Virus record (IMG/VR): IMGVR_UViG_3300025120_000609
Span: 1 to 22,681 of that record
DNA length: 22,681 bases
From: a virus
Strand: one strand, 5' to 3'
Part shown: positions 10,595 to 19,191 of the stretch, in pieces
Numbering within the stretch: position 1 is the first letter of the stretch
Layout: each line of letters begins with the position of its first letter
Notes under the pieces: model-generated
Seen by the model: only the letters and a program-made list of their open reading frames with translations
Told to the model about the DNA's origin: nothing
Database searches by the model: none
Translations under genes and position numbers: made by a program

Positions 10595-12026
10595 TGTAGT
10601 AGAAATAGAACGTGTAGATGATGAAGAATCTCTTAACGTAGTATTTAAACCAAACACAGGACCACAGACGCAGTTTCTTGCTGCAGGTGAAAGAGAAGTA
10701 TTATATGGAGGTAGTGCAGGTGGTGGCAAAAGTTATGCCATGCTTGCTGACCCACTCCGATACATGGGTCATCCATCATTTAGTGGATTACTATTAAGAC
10801 ATACAACAGAAGAACTACGAGAGTTAGTATGGAAGTCGCAAGAAATATATCCTAAGATTTGGAAGGGTATAAAATGGTCAGAGAGAAAGATGCAATGGGT
10901 AGCACCATCAGGTGCTAGATTGTGGATGTCATACCTTGACAGAGACGATGACGTATTAAGATATCAAGGATTGGCATTTAGTTGGATAGGTTTTGACGAG
11001 TTAACCCAATGGGCAACTCCTTTTGCGTGGAACTACATGCGTTCACGTTTAAGAACAGCATCATCAGACTTGCCAATCTATATGAGAGCAACTACAAATC
11101 CGGGAGGTCCGGGTCATGGTTGGGTTAAGAAAATGTTTATTGACCCTGCTCCTTATGGAAAGACATTCGATGCGACAAATATTGAGACAGGGGAAGTACT
11201 TAAGTATCCAGCAGGACATAGCAAAGCTGGAAAAGCATTATTTAAACGGAAGTTTATCCCTGCAAGATTATCTGACAATCCGTATCTCTCTAGAGAAGGC
11301 GATTACGAAGCAATGTTGCTTTCATTGCCAGAGCAACAACGTAGGCAATTACTTGAGGGCGATTGGGATATTAAAGAAGGTGCTGCCTTTACGGAGTTTA
11401 ATCGTGATATTCACGTGGTTGAGCCTTTCCGTATCCCTAGTAATTGGGTCAAATTTAGGTCTTGTGATTATGGGTATGGTTCTTATAGTGGAGTGCTATG
11501 GTTTGCTGTCTCACCATCTGAACAACTTATTGTCTATAGAGAACTCTATGTTAGCAAAGTCCTTGCCACAGATTTGGCAGATATGATAAATGAACTAGAA
11601 GCTGAAGATGGTAATATGAAGTATGGTGTCTTAGATAGTTCTTTATGGCACAAACGTGGAGACACAGGACCTTCACTAGCAGAGCAAATGATTATGAGAG
11701 GGTGTAGATTTAGACCTTCAGATAGAAGTAAAGGTAGTCGTGTATCAGGAAAGAATGAGATACACAGACGTTTGCAAGTAGATGAGTATACAGAAGAACC
11801 TAGAATAGTGTTCTTTGATACTTGTACTAATATGGTATCACAATTACCAGCTATACCTTTGGATAAAAAGAATCCTGAAGATGTAGATACTAGAGCAGAA
11901 GACCACTTGTATGATGCGTTAAGGTATGGTATAATGTCAAGACCACGATTTAGTATATTTGATTACGACCCACATGGCACACCTACAAGAAGTATGCCTG
12001 TAGCAGACTCAACGTTTGGATATTAA
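10479..12026 (+). CDS. terL: Terminase large subunit (TerL)
   Basis: A 515-residue packaging motor: ATPase plus headful/cos nuclease. Numbered from 10479, Walker A GGSAGGGKS is at 77-85, Walker B with Asp173-Glu174 (WIGFDE), and the coupling motif TTNPGG at 205-210. The C-terminal nuclease carries likely metal-binding Asp330 (RSCDYG), Asp386 (GVLDSS) and Asp475/Asp479 (EDHLYDALRYG). AAGG lies 7 bases before ATG 10479; a second ATG at 10530 (MPRKQSKRR) is possible and would shorten the overlap with the previous gene. It works with the small terminase and the portal. Confidence 0.95.
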   Translation: MSNNVRTKLELSENGLSMPRKQSKRRKPSKKKDSVQKPSVVEIERVDDEESLNVVFKPNTGPQTQFLAAGEREVLYGGSAGGGKSYAMLADPLRYMGHPSFSGLLLRHTTEELRELVWKSQEIYPKIWKGIKWSERKMQWVAPSGARLWMSYLDRDDDVLRYQGLAFSWIGFDELTQWATPFAWNYMRSRLRTASSDLPIYMRATTNPGGPGHGWVKKMFIDPAPYGKTFDATNIETGEVLKYPAGHSKAGKALFKRKFIPARLSDNPYLSREGDYEAMLLSLPEQQRRQLLEGDWDIKEGAAFTEFNRDIHVVEPFRIPSNWVKFRSCDYGYGSYSGVLWFAVSPSEQLIVYRELYVSKVLATDLADMINELEAEDGNMKYGVLDSSLWHKRGDTGPSLAEQMIMRGCRFRPSDRSKGSRVSGKNEIHRRLQVDEYTEEPRIVFFDTCTNMVSQLPAIPLDKKNPEDVDTRAEDHLYDALRYGIMSRPRFSIFDYDPHGTPTRSMPVADSTFGY

Positions 12027-12027
12027 T

Positions 12028-14157
12028 ATGGCAGAAGACGAAATAAATATAGAAGATGATGCTGTATCTTTAGAAGATTCAGTAGACTCTGATATCACAG
12101 ATACAGAAGTAAAAGGCATAGCTAACCATGTTATGTCTCAATTTAAAAAATCAGAAGACTATAGATATGATGATGAGACACGATGGGTTCGTGCCTATAG
12201 AAACTATAGAGGTATATATGGTCCTGATGTACAATTTACAGAAGCAGAAAAATCAAGAGTATTTATAAAGATAACTAAAACTAAAACGTTAGCAGCCTAT
12301 GGTCAAATAGCTGATGTATTATTTGCAGGAAATAAATTCCCTATAAGTATAGAACCAACTGAATTACCAGAAGGAGTAGCCAAAGATGTTTCTTTCGACC
12401 CTAAAGAACCTGAACAACTACGTAACCAAGAAAATCAAGATAATGTGCAATCTCCCTATGGTTTTAGTGGTGACGGTAAAGAATTACCTGCTGGAGCTAC
12501 AGCAAAAAGTTTACAAGAAATGCTTGGACCTTTATCAGATAAGCTTGGAGAAGTTGAAAACCTTAAAGAAGGCAGTGGCAAAACTCCTACAGCGATAACA
12601 TATAGTCCTGCTATGATTGCTGCTAAGTCTATGGAAAAACAAATCATGGACCAACTGCAAGAATCAAATGCTAATAAACATCTTAGAAGTACAGCTTTTG
12701 AAATGGCATTATTTGGAACAGGAATAATGAAAGGACCATTCGCAGTTGACAAAGAATATCCAAATTGGAATGAAGAAGGAGAGTACTCACCTGTTTTTAA
12801 AACTATTCCTCAAGTCAGTCACGTATCTGTTTGGAACTTTTATCCTGACCCTGATAGTACTAACATTGACCAAGCTCAGTATGTAATAGAAAGACATAAA
12901 ATGTCACGTTCTGAATTACGTGCTTTAAAAAATAGACCTTATTTTAGAGATACTGTAATAGAAGAAGTTATAGAAGATGGTGAAAACTATACTAAAAAAT
13001 ATTGGGAAGATGATTTAATAGATTATAACCAAGATAGTTACGTAGAACGTTTTGAAGTTCTTGAGTATTGGGGTATGTTAGATACAAGTCTATTAGAAGA
13101 ACAAGGTATTGATATACCTAAAGAGTTACAGGACTTTGAAGAACTACAGATTAATGCTTGGGTTTCAGGTGGCAGATTACTAAGAGTTGTTCTTAATCCA
13201 TTTAAACCTGCTAAGATACCTTTTATGGCAGCACCTTATGAATTAAATCCGTATTCATTTTTTGGTGTAGGTCTAGCAGAAAACATGGATGATACACAGA
13301 CATTAATGAATGGCTTTATGAGAATGGCTGTAGATAATGCTGTATTATCAGGTAACTTACTTATAGAAGTAGATGAAACAAACTTAGTTCCGGGTCAAGA
13401 CTTATCTGTATATCCGGGTAAAGTATTTAGAAGACAAGGTGGTGCTCCGGGTCAAGCTATCTTTGGTACAAAGTTTCCTAATGTATCAAATGAAAACTTA
13501 CAGTTGTTTGATAAAGCAAGACAACTAGCCGATGAAAGTACAGGACTACCATCGTTTTCTCATGGTCAAACAGGTGTGTCAGGTGTAGGTAGAACTGCAT
13601 CAGGTATATCTATGTTAATGAACGCAGCAAGTGGCAGTATTAAAACTGTTATTAAGAATGTAGATGATTATTTACTTAAACCATTAGGTGAAGGATTATT
13701 TAGATTTAATATGCAATTTAATTTTGACCCAGAAATAAGAGGTGATTTAGAAGTTCATGCTAGAGGAACTGAAAGCCTAATGGCAAATGAGGTTCGTAGC
13801 CAAAGACTAATGCAATTTTTACAAACTGCATCTAATCCTGCCCTTGCTCCGTTTGCTAAGTTTAATTATATAATAAGAGAAATAGCAAAGGCTATGGATT
13901 TAGACCCATCAAAAGTAACTAATAATATGGATGAAGCAGTATTACAAGCAGAGTTACTTAAGCAGTTTCAAGGACCTACACCACCTCAAGGGCAATCTCC
14001 AGCAGGTGCAAACCCAATGGACCCCACAGGAGCAGGTGGTGGAGTAATAGGAACAGGTCAAGCACCTCAACCAAATGAACAAGGATTTAGTGGAAATGGA
14101 CAAGCAAATACTGGGCAACCTCAAACCCCTAGTCAACCACCAACTACAACTCAATAA
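12028..14157 (+). CDS. Portal protein
   Basis: A 709-residue protein starting just after the TerL stop, with GGAT upstream; the TTG at 12016 is rejected because it lies inside TerL. It forms the ring at one capsid vertex through which TerL pumps DNA. Evidence is position, length and a typical N-terminal core: DDETRWVRAYRNYRGIYGPD then EKSRVFIKITKTKTLAAYGQ and DVLFAGNKFPISIEP, followed by HVSVWNFYPDPD and a long helical region with GISMLMNAASGSIK. The last 60 residues are Pro/Gln/Gly-rich and likely disordered. The next gene overlaps this tail. Confidence 0.9.
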   Translation: MAEDEINIEDDAVSLEDSVDSDITDTEVKGIANHVMSQFKKSEDYRYDDETRWVRAYRNYRGIYGPDVQFTEAEKSRVFIKITKTKTLAAYGQIADVLFAGNKFPISIEPTELPEGVAKDVSFDPKEPEQLRNQENQDNVQSPYGFSGDGKELPAGATAKSLQEMLGPLSDKLGEVENLKEGSGKTPTAITYSPAMIAAKSMEKQIMDQLQESNANKHLRSTAFEMALFGTGIMKGPFAVDKEYPNWNEEGEYSPVFKTIPQVSHVSVWNFYPDPDSTNIDQAQYVIERHKMSRSELRALKNRPYFRDTVIEEVIEDGENYTKKYWEDDLIDYNQDSYVERFEVLEYWGMLDTSLLEEQGIDIPKELQDFEELQINAWVSGGRLLRVVLNPFKPAKIPFMAAPYELNPYSFFGVGLAENMDDTQTLMNGFMRMAVDNAVLSGNLLIEVDETNLVPGQDLSVYPGKVFRRQGGAPGQAIFGTKFPNVSNENLQLFDKARQLADESTGLPSFSHGQTGVSGVGRTASGISMLMNAASGSIKTVIKNVDDYLLKPLGEGLFRFNMQFNFDPEIRGDLEVHARGTESLMANEVRSQRLMQFLQTASNPALAPFAKFNYIIREIAKAMDLDPSKVTNNMDEAVLQAELLKQFQGPTPPQGQSPAGANPMDPTGAGGGVIGTGQAPQPNEQGFSGNGQANTGQPQTPSQPPTTTQ

Positions 14158-14302
14158 GTATTTAGATGCTTTAATAGAACAGCATCATAAAGCTATAGAA
14201 CAAGCAGAAGATACAGTTGTTATGTACAGAACTCAAGGTGCAATAACAGCATTAAGAAGATTAAAGTATTTGAGAGACGAGGTAAATAAAAACGATGGCT
14301 AA
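14075..14302 (+). CDS. Small helical protein after portal
   Basis: A 75-residue protein that overlaps the portal end by 83 bases in another frame. The conserved part is LNKYLDALIEQHHKAIEQAE then MYRTQGAITALRRLKYLRDE, a two-helix pattern I recall in the same place in marine podoviruses. The start could be 14075 or 14096 (both ATG, in frame); the first 25 residues are not typical and may be later acquired. A helper of head assembly is inferred from position only. Confidence 0.7.
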   Translation: MNKDLVEMDKQILGNLKPLVNHQLQLNKYLDALIEQHHKAIEQAEDTVVMYRTQGAITALRRLKYLRDEVNKNDG

Positions 14303-16361
14303 AAACTCTATAACAGAACAAATGGAATTGTTTGAAGATGGTGGATTTAAAGACCAAGGGAAAACTAAAGACCCTATATCTAAAAATCCTGTACCTGTTG
14401 GTTCTACTCAAGAAGAAGTAAGAGATGATATACCTGCTCAATTAAGTGAAGGTGAATTTGTTTTACCTGCCGATGTAGTTAGATATCATGGCTTAGAAAA
14501 GATTATGGGTATTAGAGACCAAGCTAAACAAGGTTTACAGAGAATGGAAAATATGGGTCAGATGGGTAACTCTGACCAAGCTACTATACCTGATGGTATA
14601 CCTTTTAAACAAATGGCAGAAGGTGGGGTAGTTCCGGGAGTTAATATACAAGGACCTACAACTCAACTAACTAAACAATCTATGTTTGCCAAACCTGCTC
14701 AAGTACAACCTCAACAAGTAGCACAGCCTGTTACTGTACAAACACCTCAAGCACCTGTTTATGCATCTTCTCAAGTAAAACCTAAAACACCCTATACATT
14801 TGAGCAAGCTATAGGTACACCATTTGGACAACAACAACAATCAGAAACACGTGTATATGTAAATGATGCAGGTGAAAAATTATATATACCTTTCGTTAAT
14901 GGACAACCTATATATCCTGTTCCTGCTGGGTATACACCTGAACCTGTAGCAGAAAAAGAAAAAGAACAAGAGCAAACAGTAACTGATGTACGTGCTAGAA
15001 GTGCTACTACTCAAGATAGTGGGGATGATAATGTAGGTATTCAATCTACAGCAGTATCTGATTTGGCTAAAGCCTCACAAAGAAAAGATTCAGGATTAGG
15101 TAAAGGTTTAGCTACAGGTTTAGGTGCTTTAATAAATCCTATAGCAGCTATTGGTGGAACTATTATTAGTAATCTTATGGGTAAAGATTCTGCTTATCCT
15201 ACAGCAGATGCTGATAAAATATTAGGTGCTGAAGATGACGCAGAAGCTATGTTTGACACAGCATATGGACCAGAAGAAATAGCAGAAGATAATTCACAAA
15301 AAGCATTTGGTACAAACATAAGAAACTCTAGTGTTATGTTTGGAGCTACTCCTACTTTTAAATTTGGTAAAGAAGCAGGCGATGTTGATATAGCTAGTAA
15401 TGGTGTTTATCATGCAAGTGGTTTAGCAATGAACGCAGATGGTTCTGCTTCATTAACAGAACAAGGAACTGTTTCATATAAATCTTTTGCAGATTTTAGT
15501 AAACATATGTCGGCTTCTTTTGATACAGGATGGCATGGCTCTACTATATCTAAAGATGAATACTTTGGAACAGGAGTATTTCAAGGTAAAGGATTAAGTA
15601 AAGATGCTCAAGAAAAATATAGTTCATGGGCAGACAAATTAGGTTATAATAGTACTGGGGGTACAAAGAAAGCATCCGTAGAAGAAGATAAAAGATTTAC
15701 AACTGGTTCTGAAGATATAGATACTAAAACTACTACTACATCTAAACCTTTTGGTAAAGATGCAGATAGGTTCAGAGGAAGTACCCCCCCTAGTAGTACA
15801 AAGTATACTGGAGCTTTTCCAACATCTAGACTGTCAGTTTCAACAAAAGGAGATTCACGAGTTTCTGACCCAAAAGGTAGTGTAACTCAAGTAGACCAAT
15901 TTAGACAGCTTTCCCCTTTAGCTCAAAGAGAACTTAAAGTAGGCTTAGCAAGAGACCCTAGTTTATATAAAGACCCTTTTGAAAATATATCACCTAATAA
16001 ATTAGCATCTTTAAAAAAAGCAGCAAAGAAAACTCAAGATATATATGATGATATGTATAAAGGCAGAAAAGGTGCAGCCATTTCAAATATAGTTTCTCAA
16101 GAATATTTAGATAGAAATGAAGAAGCTTCTCAAAAAGGAGGTGACTATGGTGTAGGTAGTAGTTTGTATAGTGACTTTGGAACTGTAACACCAAGTTATG
16201 ATGATAATAATTCTAGCGATGATGACGGTGGTCAAAGCAGCGGTGGTGGTTCTGCATCATCCGATATGGGATTTTCTACTGCATCAGGTGGTTTTATACA
16301 AAGAAAGAATTTACCTAAAGCTAATAAGAAGAAGCGAGGTGGGTTAGCTTCAAGACGATAA
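14295..16361 (+). CDS. Large structural candidate between portal and scaffold
   Basis: A 688-residue protein. Residues about 40-115 (VRDDIPAQLSEGEFVLPADV, then RYHGLEKIMGIRDQAKQGL and IPFKQMAEGGV) are a block that I recall in many marine phage structural proteins. The rest is low in complexity: Gln/Pro-rich at 115-185, a small hydrophobic Gly/Ala/Ile stretch near 270-295, a Ser/Thr/Lys-rich half, a Ser/Asp/Gly run and a basic end GGLASRR. It could be an internal virion or ejection protein; that is inference from size and position. It overlaps the previous gene by 8 bases. Confidence 0.7.
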   Translation: MAKNSITEQMELFEDGGFKDQGKTKDPISKNPVPVGSTQEEVRDDIPAQLSEGEFVLPADVVRYHGLEKIMGIRDQAKQGLQRMENMGQMGNSDQATIPDGIPFKQMAEGGVVPGVNIQGPTTQLTKQSMFAKPAQVQPQQVAQPVTVQTPQAPVYASSQVKPKTPYTFEQAIGTPFGQQQQSETRVYVNDAGEKLYIPFVNGQPIYPVPAGYTPEPVAEKEKEQEQTVTDVRARSATTQDSGDDNVGIQSTAVSDLAKASQRKDSGLGKGLATGLGALINPIAAIGGTIISNLMGKDSAYPTADADKILGAEDDAEAMFDTAYGPEEIAEDNSQKAFGTNIRNSSVMFGATPTFKFGKEAGDVDIASNGVYHASGLAMNADGSASLTEQGTVSYKSFADFSKHMSASFDTGWHGSTISKDEYFGTGVFQGKGLSKDAQEKYSSWADKLGYNSTGGTKKASVEEDKRFTTGSEDIDTKTTTTSKPFGKDADRFRGSTPPSSTKYTGAFPTSRLSVSTKGDSRVSDPKGSVTQVDQFRQLSPLAQRELKVGLARDPSLYKDPFENISPNKLASLKKAAKKTQDIYDDMYKGRKGAAISNIVSQEYLDRNEEASQKGGDYGVGSSLYSDFGTVTPSYDDNNSSDDDGGQSSGGGSASSDMGFSTASGGFIQRKNLPKANKKKRGGLASRR

Positions 16362-16422
16362 CCTACATACAGGCTACTTATCCCCCAACATAATGGCTAC
16401 GATAACCCCAAGGAGAAACTAA

Positions 16423-17304
16423 ATGGCTGAACAAGCACAAGAGATGGTGGTAGATGCTACACCAAAGAAAAAAGCATTTATGGAAAAACCTTCTACTCAC
16501 GAAGAAAGAATTAAAAGAGACGAAGAAGAACTTAAACAGTTAATGGAAGAACAAAAAGGTGAAGCTGAATCTGTTGAAGAAACGAAAGCAGAAGATGAAG
16601 AAGAACCGAAGACTGCTGAAGAAAGAACTTTTAAGAAACGTTATGGAGACTTACGAAGACACTCCCAAGAAAAGGAGAAAGACTTTCAAAAGCAACTTGA
16701 TGATTTAAAAAGTCAATTAAGTAAGGCTACTAAAAAAGAAATGAAACTGCCTAAGTCTGATGAAGATATAAGTGAATGGGCAAAAGAATATCCTGATGTA
16801 GCAGCTATAGTAGAAACTATTGCAACTAAAAAAGCTAGAGAACAATCAGAAGACATAGCTAAAAGAATTAAAGAAATAGACGAAAGGGATGCTAACTCTA
16901 TTAAAGAGAAAGCAGAAGTAGAATTGTTAAGACTACATCCTGATTTTGCAGATATAAGAGAAAGTGATGAGTTCCATGAGTGGGCAGAACAACAACCTAA
17001 ATGGGTGCAAAATGCATTATATGAAAACGACAATGATGCAAAATCTGCCGCAAGAGCCATTGACCTCTATAAGTCAGACAAAGGAATTGGTAAGACAAAA
17101 GAGAAGTCAAATGATTCAGGTGCTGCTAAAGCAGTCTCAACGAAAAGCAAAACGTCTGTTTCAGAAACTAACAACGCAGTAACTTTTAAAGAGTCTACTG
17201 TTGATAAAATGAGTGCCGATGAATATGCAGCTAAAGCTGATGTAATAATGGAAGCTATACGTTCCGGTAACTTTATATACGATTTATCTGGTTCTGCTAG
17301 ATAA
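16423..17304 (+). CDS. Scaffold protein
   Basis: A 293-residue, acidic, highly charged helical protein directly upstream of the capsid gene, with a perfect AAGGAG 7 bases before ATG 16423. It guides coat subunits during procapsid assembly and is then released. The N-terminal 90 residues are Glu/Lys-rich coiled coil (EERIKRDEEELKQLMEEQKG), the middle includes FADIRESDEFHEWAEQQP, and the end (MSADEYAAKADVIMEAIRSG, then NFIYDL) is the typical coat-binding tail. No protease domain is seen. Sequence alone does not prove cleavage. Confidence 0.85.
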   Translation: MAEQAQEMVVDATPKKKAFMEKPSTHEERIKRDEEELKQLMEEQKGEAESVEETKAEDEEEPKTAEERTFKKRYGDLRRHSQEKEKDFQKQLDDLKSQLSKATKKEMKLPKSDEDISEWAKEYPDVAAIVETIATKKAREQSEDIAKRIKEIDERDANSIKEKAEVELLRLHPDFADIRESDEFHEWAEQQPKWVQNALYENDNDAKSAARAIDLYKSDKGIGKTKEKSNDSGAAKAVSTKSKTSVSETNNAVTFKESTVDKMSADEYAAKADVIMEAIRSGNFIYDLSGSAR

Positions 17305-17308
17305 ACAG

Positions 17309-17336
17309 TTGACAAATAGTTATTTATACATATAAC
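17309..17336 (+). promoter_or_regulatory. Sigma70-like promoter before the capsid gene
   Basis: TTGACA (17309-17314), a 16-base spacer and TATAAC (17331-17336). Both boxes equal those of P2 (3646-3674). It lies right after the scaffold stop codon and would raise capsid output above that of the upstream genes. Confidence 0.65.
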
Positions 17337-17525
17337 TAGTATCAACTATAATGTGACCCCTCCACGTGGACAACTCACATACTACACTACACTTGAAAGC
17401 CTACCTGATGGTATGAGCCTACACTTGATTAGCTATCAAACGTACAACCTCAAATACTATTAGCCGATGACGAGTAAATTTTAGCACTTCGGTGCATTTG
17501 TTCAATTTTCAAAATGGAGATGAAA
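17337..17525 (+). promoter_or_regulatory. Structured leader of the capsid gene
   Basis: About 190 non-coding bases. An outer stem ATGTGA/TCACAT (17351-17356, 17375-17380) flanks the perfect palindrome TCCACGTGGA (17361-17370). CTACACTTGA occurs twice (17387-17396, 17419-17428). A GCAC/GTGC stem with the very stable TTCG loop closed by C-G lies at 17484-17495, about 20 bases before the ribosome binding site. This may protect or tune the capsid mRNA; that is inference. Confidence 0.5.
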
Positions 17526-18599
17526 ATGGCATTTAAAACTGCAGCAGGTTACGGTAATCTGCCTAATGGTAATTTCTCCCCAGTTATTTACTCTAAGCAG
17601 GTTCAGTTAGCCTTTAGGAAAAACTCCGTTGTCGAATCTATTACAAACTCCGATTACTTCGGTGAGATTAGCAACATGGGTGATTCCGTAAAAATAATAA
17701 AGGAGCCAGAAATCACCGTTAAGGAATACGCTAGAGGTGCAAACGTGCAACCTCAAGACCTTGACGATGAGGACTTTACATTGACTATTGATAAAGCAAA
17801 CTACTTTGCTTTTAAAATAGACGATATCGAAGAAGCTCATAGTCACGTAAACTTTTCTTCACTAGCAAGTGATAGAGCAGGTTACAGACTAAAAGACAAC
17901 TTTGACCAAGATGTTCTTGGTTACTTGTCAGGATTTAAGCAATCCTCAAATAATGCATTAGCAGGAACAGCAAACGATGTAGTTAATGGTACTAAGTCAG
18001 TATCAACTGCTGGTTCAGATGAACTGCTAACAAGCATGAAGCTAAGAAAAGATAGCTTTGGTAACATCACTACTTCTAGTGCTGGTGACCACTCTATCCC
18101 AATAGCTCCAAGACTAGGTGGTGCAACTGCACAAGCAACTGCTACAGCTACTCCTTTACAGGTTATAGCTAGAATGGGCAGATTGTTAGATACACAGTTT
18201 GTAGACACTGATGGTAGATGGCTTGTTCTACACCCAACTTTTATTGAAGTTCTAAAGGATGAAGATTCACGTCTTCTAAATGGTGACTTCGGTGAGTCAG
18301 GTGCATTAAGAGCAGGTTTATCTGTTGGAAAGATACATGGCTTTGACGTGTATATGTCCAATAACTTACCTTCAGTCGGTACAGGTCCGGGAACATCTGG
18401 AACTGCTAACCAAAATACAAACTTTGGTGTTATCGTTGCAGGACATAGTTCAGCAGTAGCTACTGCCGAGCAAATCAACAAGACAGAGACTTATAGAGAC
18501 CCTGATTCTTTTGCTGATATTGTTCGTGGTATGCATTTGTATGGTAGAAAGATTCTTCGCCCTGAAGCAATCGTTACTGCCAAGTATAACGTAGGGTAA
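17526..18599 (+). CDS. Major capsid protein
   Basis: A 357-residue coat protein. ATG 17526 is chosen because GGAG lies 6 bases upstream; an ATG at 17514 is embedded in that ribosome site. The order of genes (portal, scaffold, this, decoration) and the sequence KQVQLAFRKNSVVESITNSD, then GDSVKIIKEPEITVKEYARG and a C-terminal DPDSFADIVRGMHLYGRKIL, support an HK97-fold coat of the P22-like branch. GC content and codon use are a little higher than its neighbours, as expected for a highly expressed gene. It has its own promoter and leader. Confidence 0.9.
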   Translation: MAFKTAAGYGNLPNGNFSPVIYSKQVQLAFRKNSVVESITNSDYFGEISNMGDSVKIIKEPEITVKEYARGANVQPQDLDDEDFTLTIDKANYFAFKIDDIEEAHSHVNFSSLASDRAGYRLKDNFDQDVLGYLSGFKQSSNNALAGTANDVVNGTKSVSTAGSDELLTSMKLRKDSFGNITTSSAGDHSIPIAPRLGGATAQATATATPLQVIARMGRLLDTQFVDTDGRWLVLHPTFIEVLKDEDSRLLNGDFGESGALRAGLSVGKIHGFDVYMSNNLPSVGTGPGTSGTANQNTNFGVIVAGHSSAVATAEQINKTETYRDPDSFADIVRGMHLYGRKILRPEAIVTAKYNVG

Positions 18600-18610
18600 G
18601 GGAGGTATAA

Positions 18611-19138
18611 ATGGCAACTTATGATTTAACTTCTAAAGATACAACTGGTGTAGAATCAGATGTAATCGCGGCATACCCTTCGGCTAAGAATACTAACGTA
18701 GTTAAAACTGTAGAAACTTACGTTGACTTTGATGCTCTGATTGCAGGTGGTTTAACATTTGCAGATGGTGACATTCTACAAGCTCTTGAAATACAGGCAG
18801 GTAGTTTAGTCCTCAACGCAGGTGTTGAAGTAATGAAAGTTACTAACTCAGGTGTAACTATTGACGTTGACTTTGCAGCAGGTGATGACATCATTGATGG
18901 TGGTGACACTACTTCTGCTGGTTACTTAGCAAAAGGTACTAATGGTCAGACTAACATTATAGGTACAGGCTCTGCTCCTACCTATACTCAATTTATCGGA
19001 ACTACCGATACTATTGATGTCAAGTTAGTTGCGGCAGCTACAACAGGTAGAATTAGAGTCTATGCTACAATTATTGATTGTAATGGGCATGGATTACTAG
19101 ACAAGCCTGATGAAGTCGATAGAGACCAATTAGCTTAA
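18611..19138 (+). CDS. Head decoration or head-fibre type structural protein
   Basis: A 175-residue acidic, beta-rich protein immediately after the coat gene, with the strong ribosome site GGGAGG 7 bases before ATG 18611. It is rich in Gly, Thr, Asp and Val, has one cysteine, and no membrane segment. Small beta proteins in this position commonly decorate the capsid surface. The segment VKTVETYVDFDALIAGGLTF and TDTIDVKLVAAATTGRIRVY suggest a beta sandwich. The strong ribosome site fits a high-copy structural product. Identity beyond this is inferred. Confidence 0.7.
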   Translation: MATYDLTSKDTTGVESDVIAAYPSAKNTNVVKTVETYVDFDALIAGGLTFADGDILQALEIQAGSLVLNAGVEVMKVTNSGVTIDVDFAAGDDIIDGGDTTSAGYLAKGTNGQTNIIGTGSAPTYTQFIGTTDTIDVKLVAAATTGRIRVYATIIDCNGHGLLDKPDEVDRDQLA

Positions 19139-19148
19139 ACTTTTTCTA

Positions 19149-19172
19149 GGGGAGCAGGGCAACTTGCTCCTC
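19149..19172 (+). repeat. Hairpin between decoration and adaptor genes
   Basis: GGGGAGCA (19149-19156) pairs with TGCTCCTC (19165-19172) over 8 bp (one G-T) around an 8-base loop. No T-tract follows, so it is not a full intrinsic terminator. It may partly terminate transcription or protect the upstream coat mRNA. Confidence 0.55.
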
Positions 19173-19191
19173 TACACTTATAGGAATTATT

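Noticed and set aside
17921-18481. A 186-residue leftward frame opposite the capsid gene
   Set aside because: It is antisense to a clear coat gene, with no ribosome site or promoter; other long leftward frames over 4194-22671 are rejected for the same reason.
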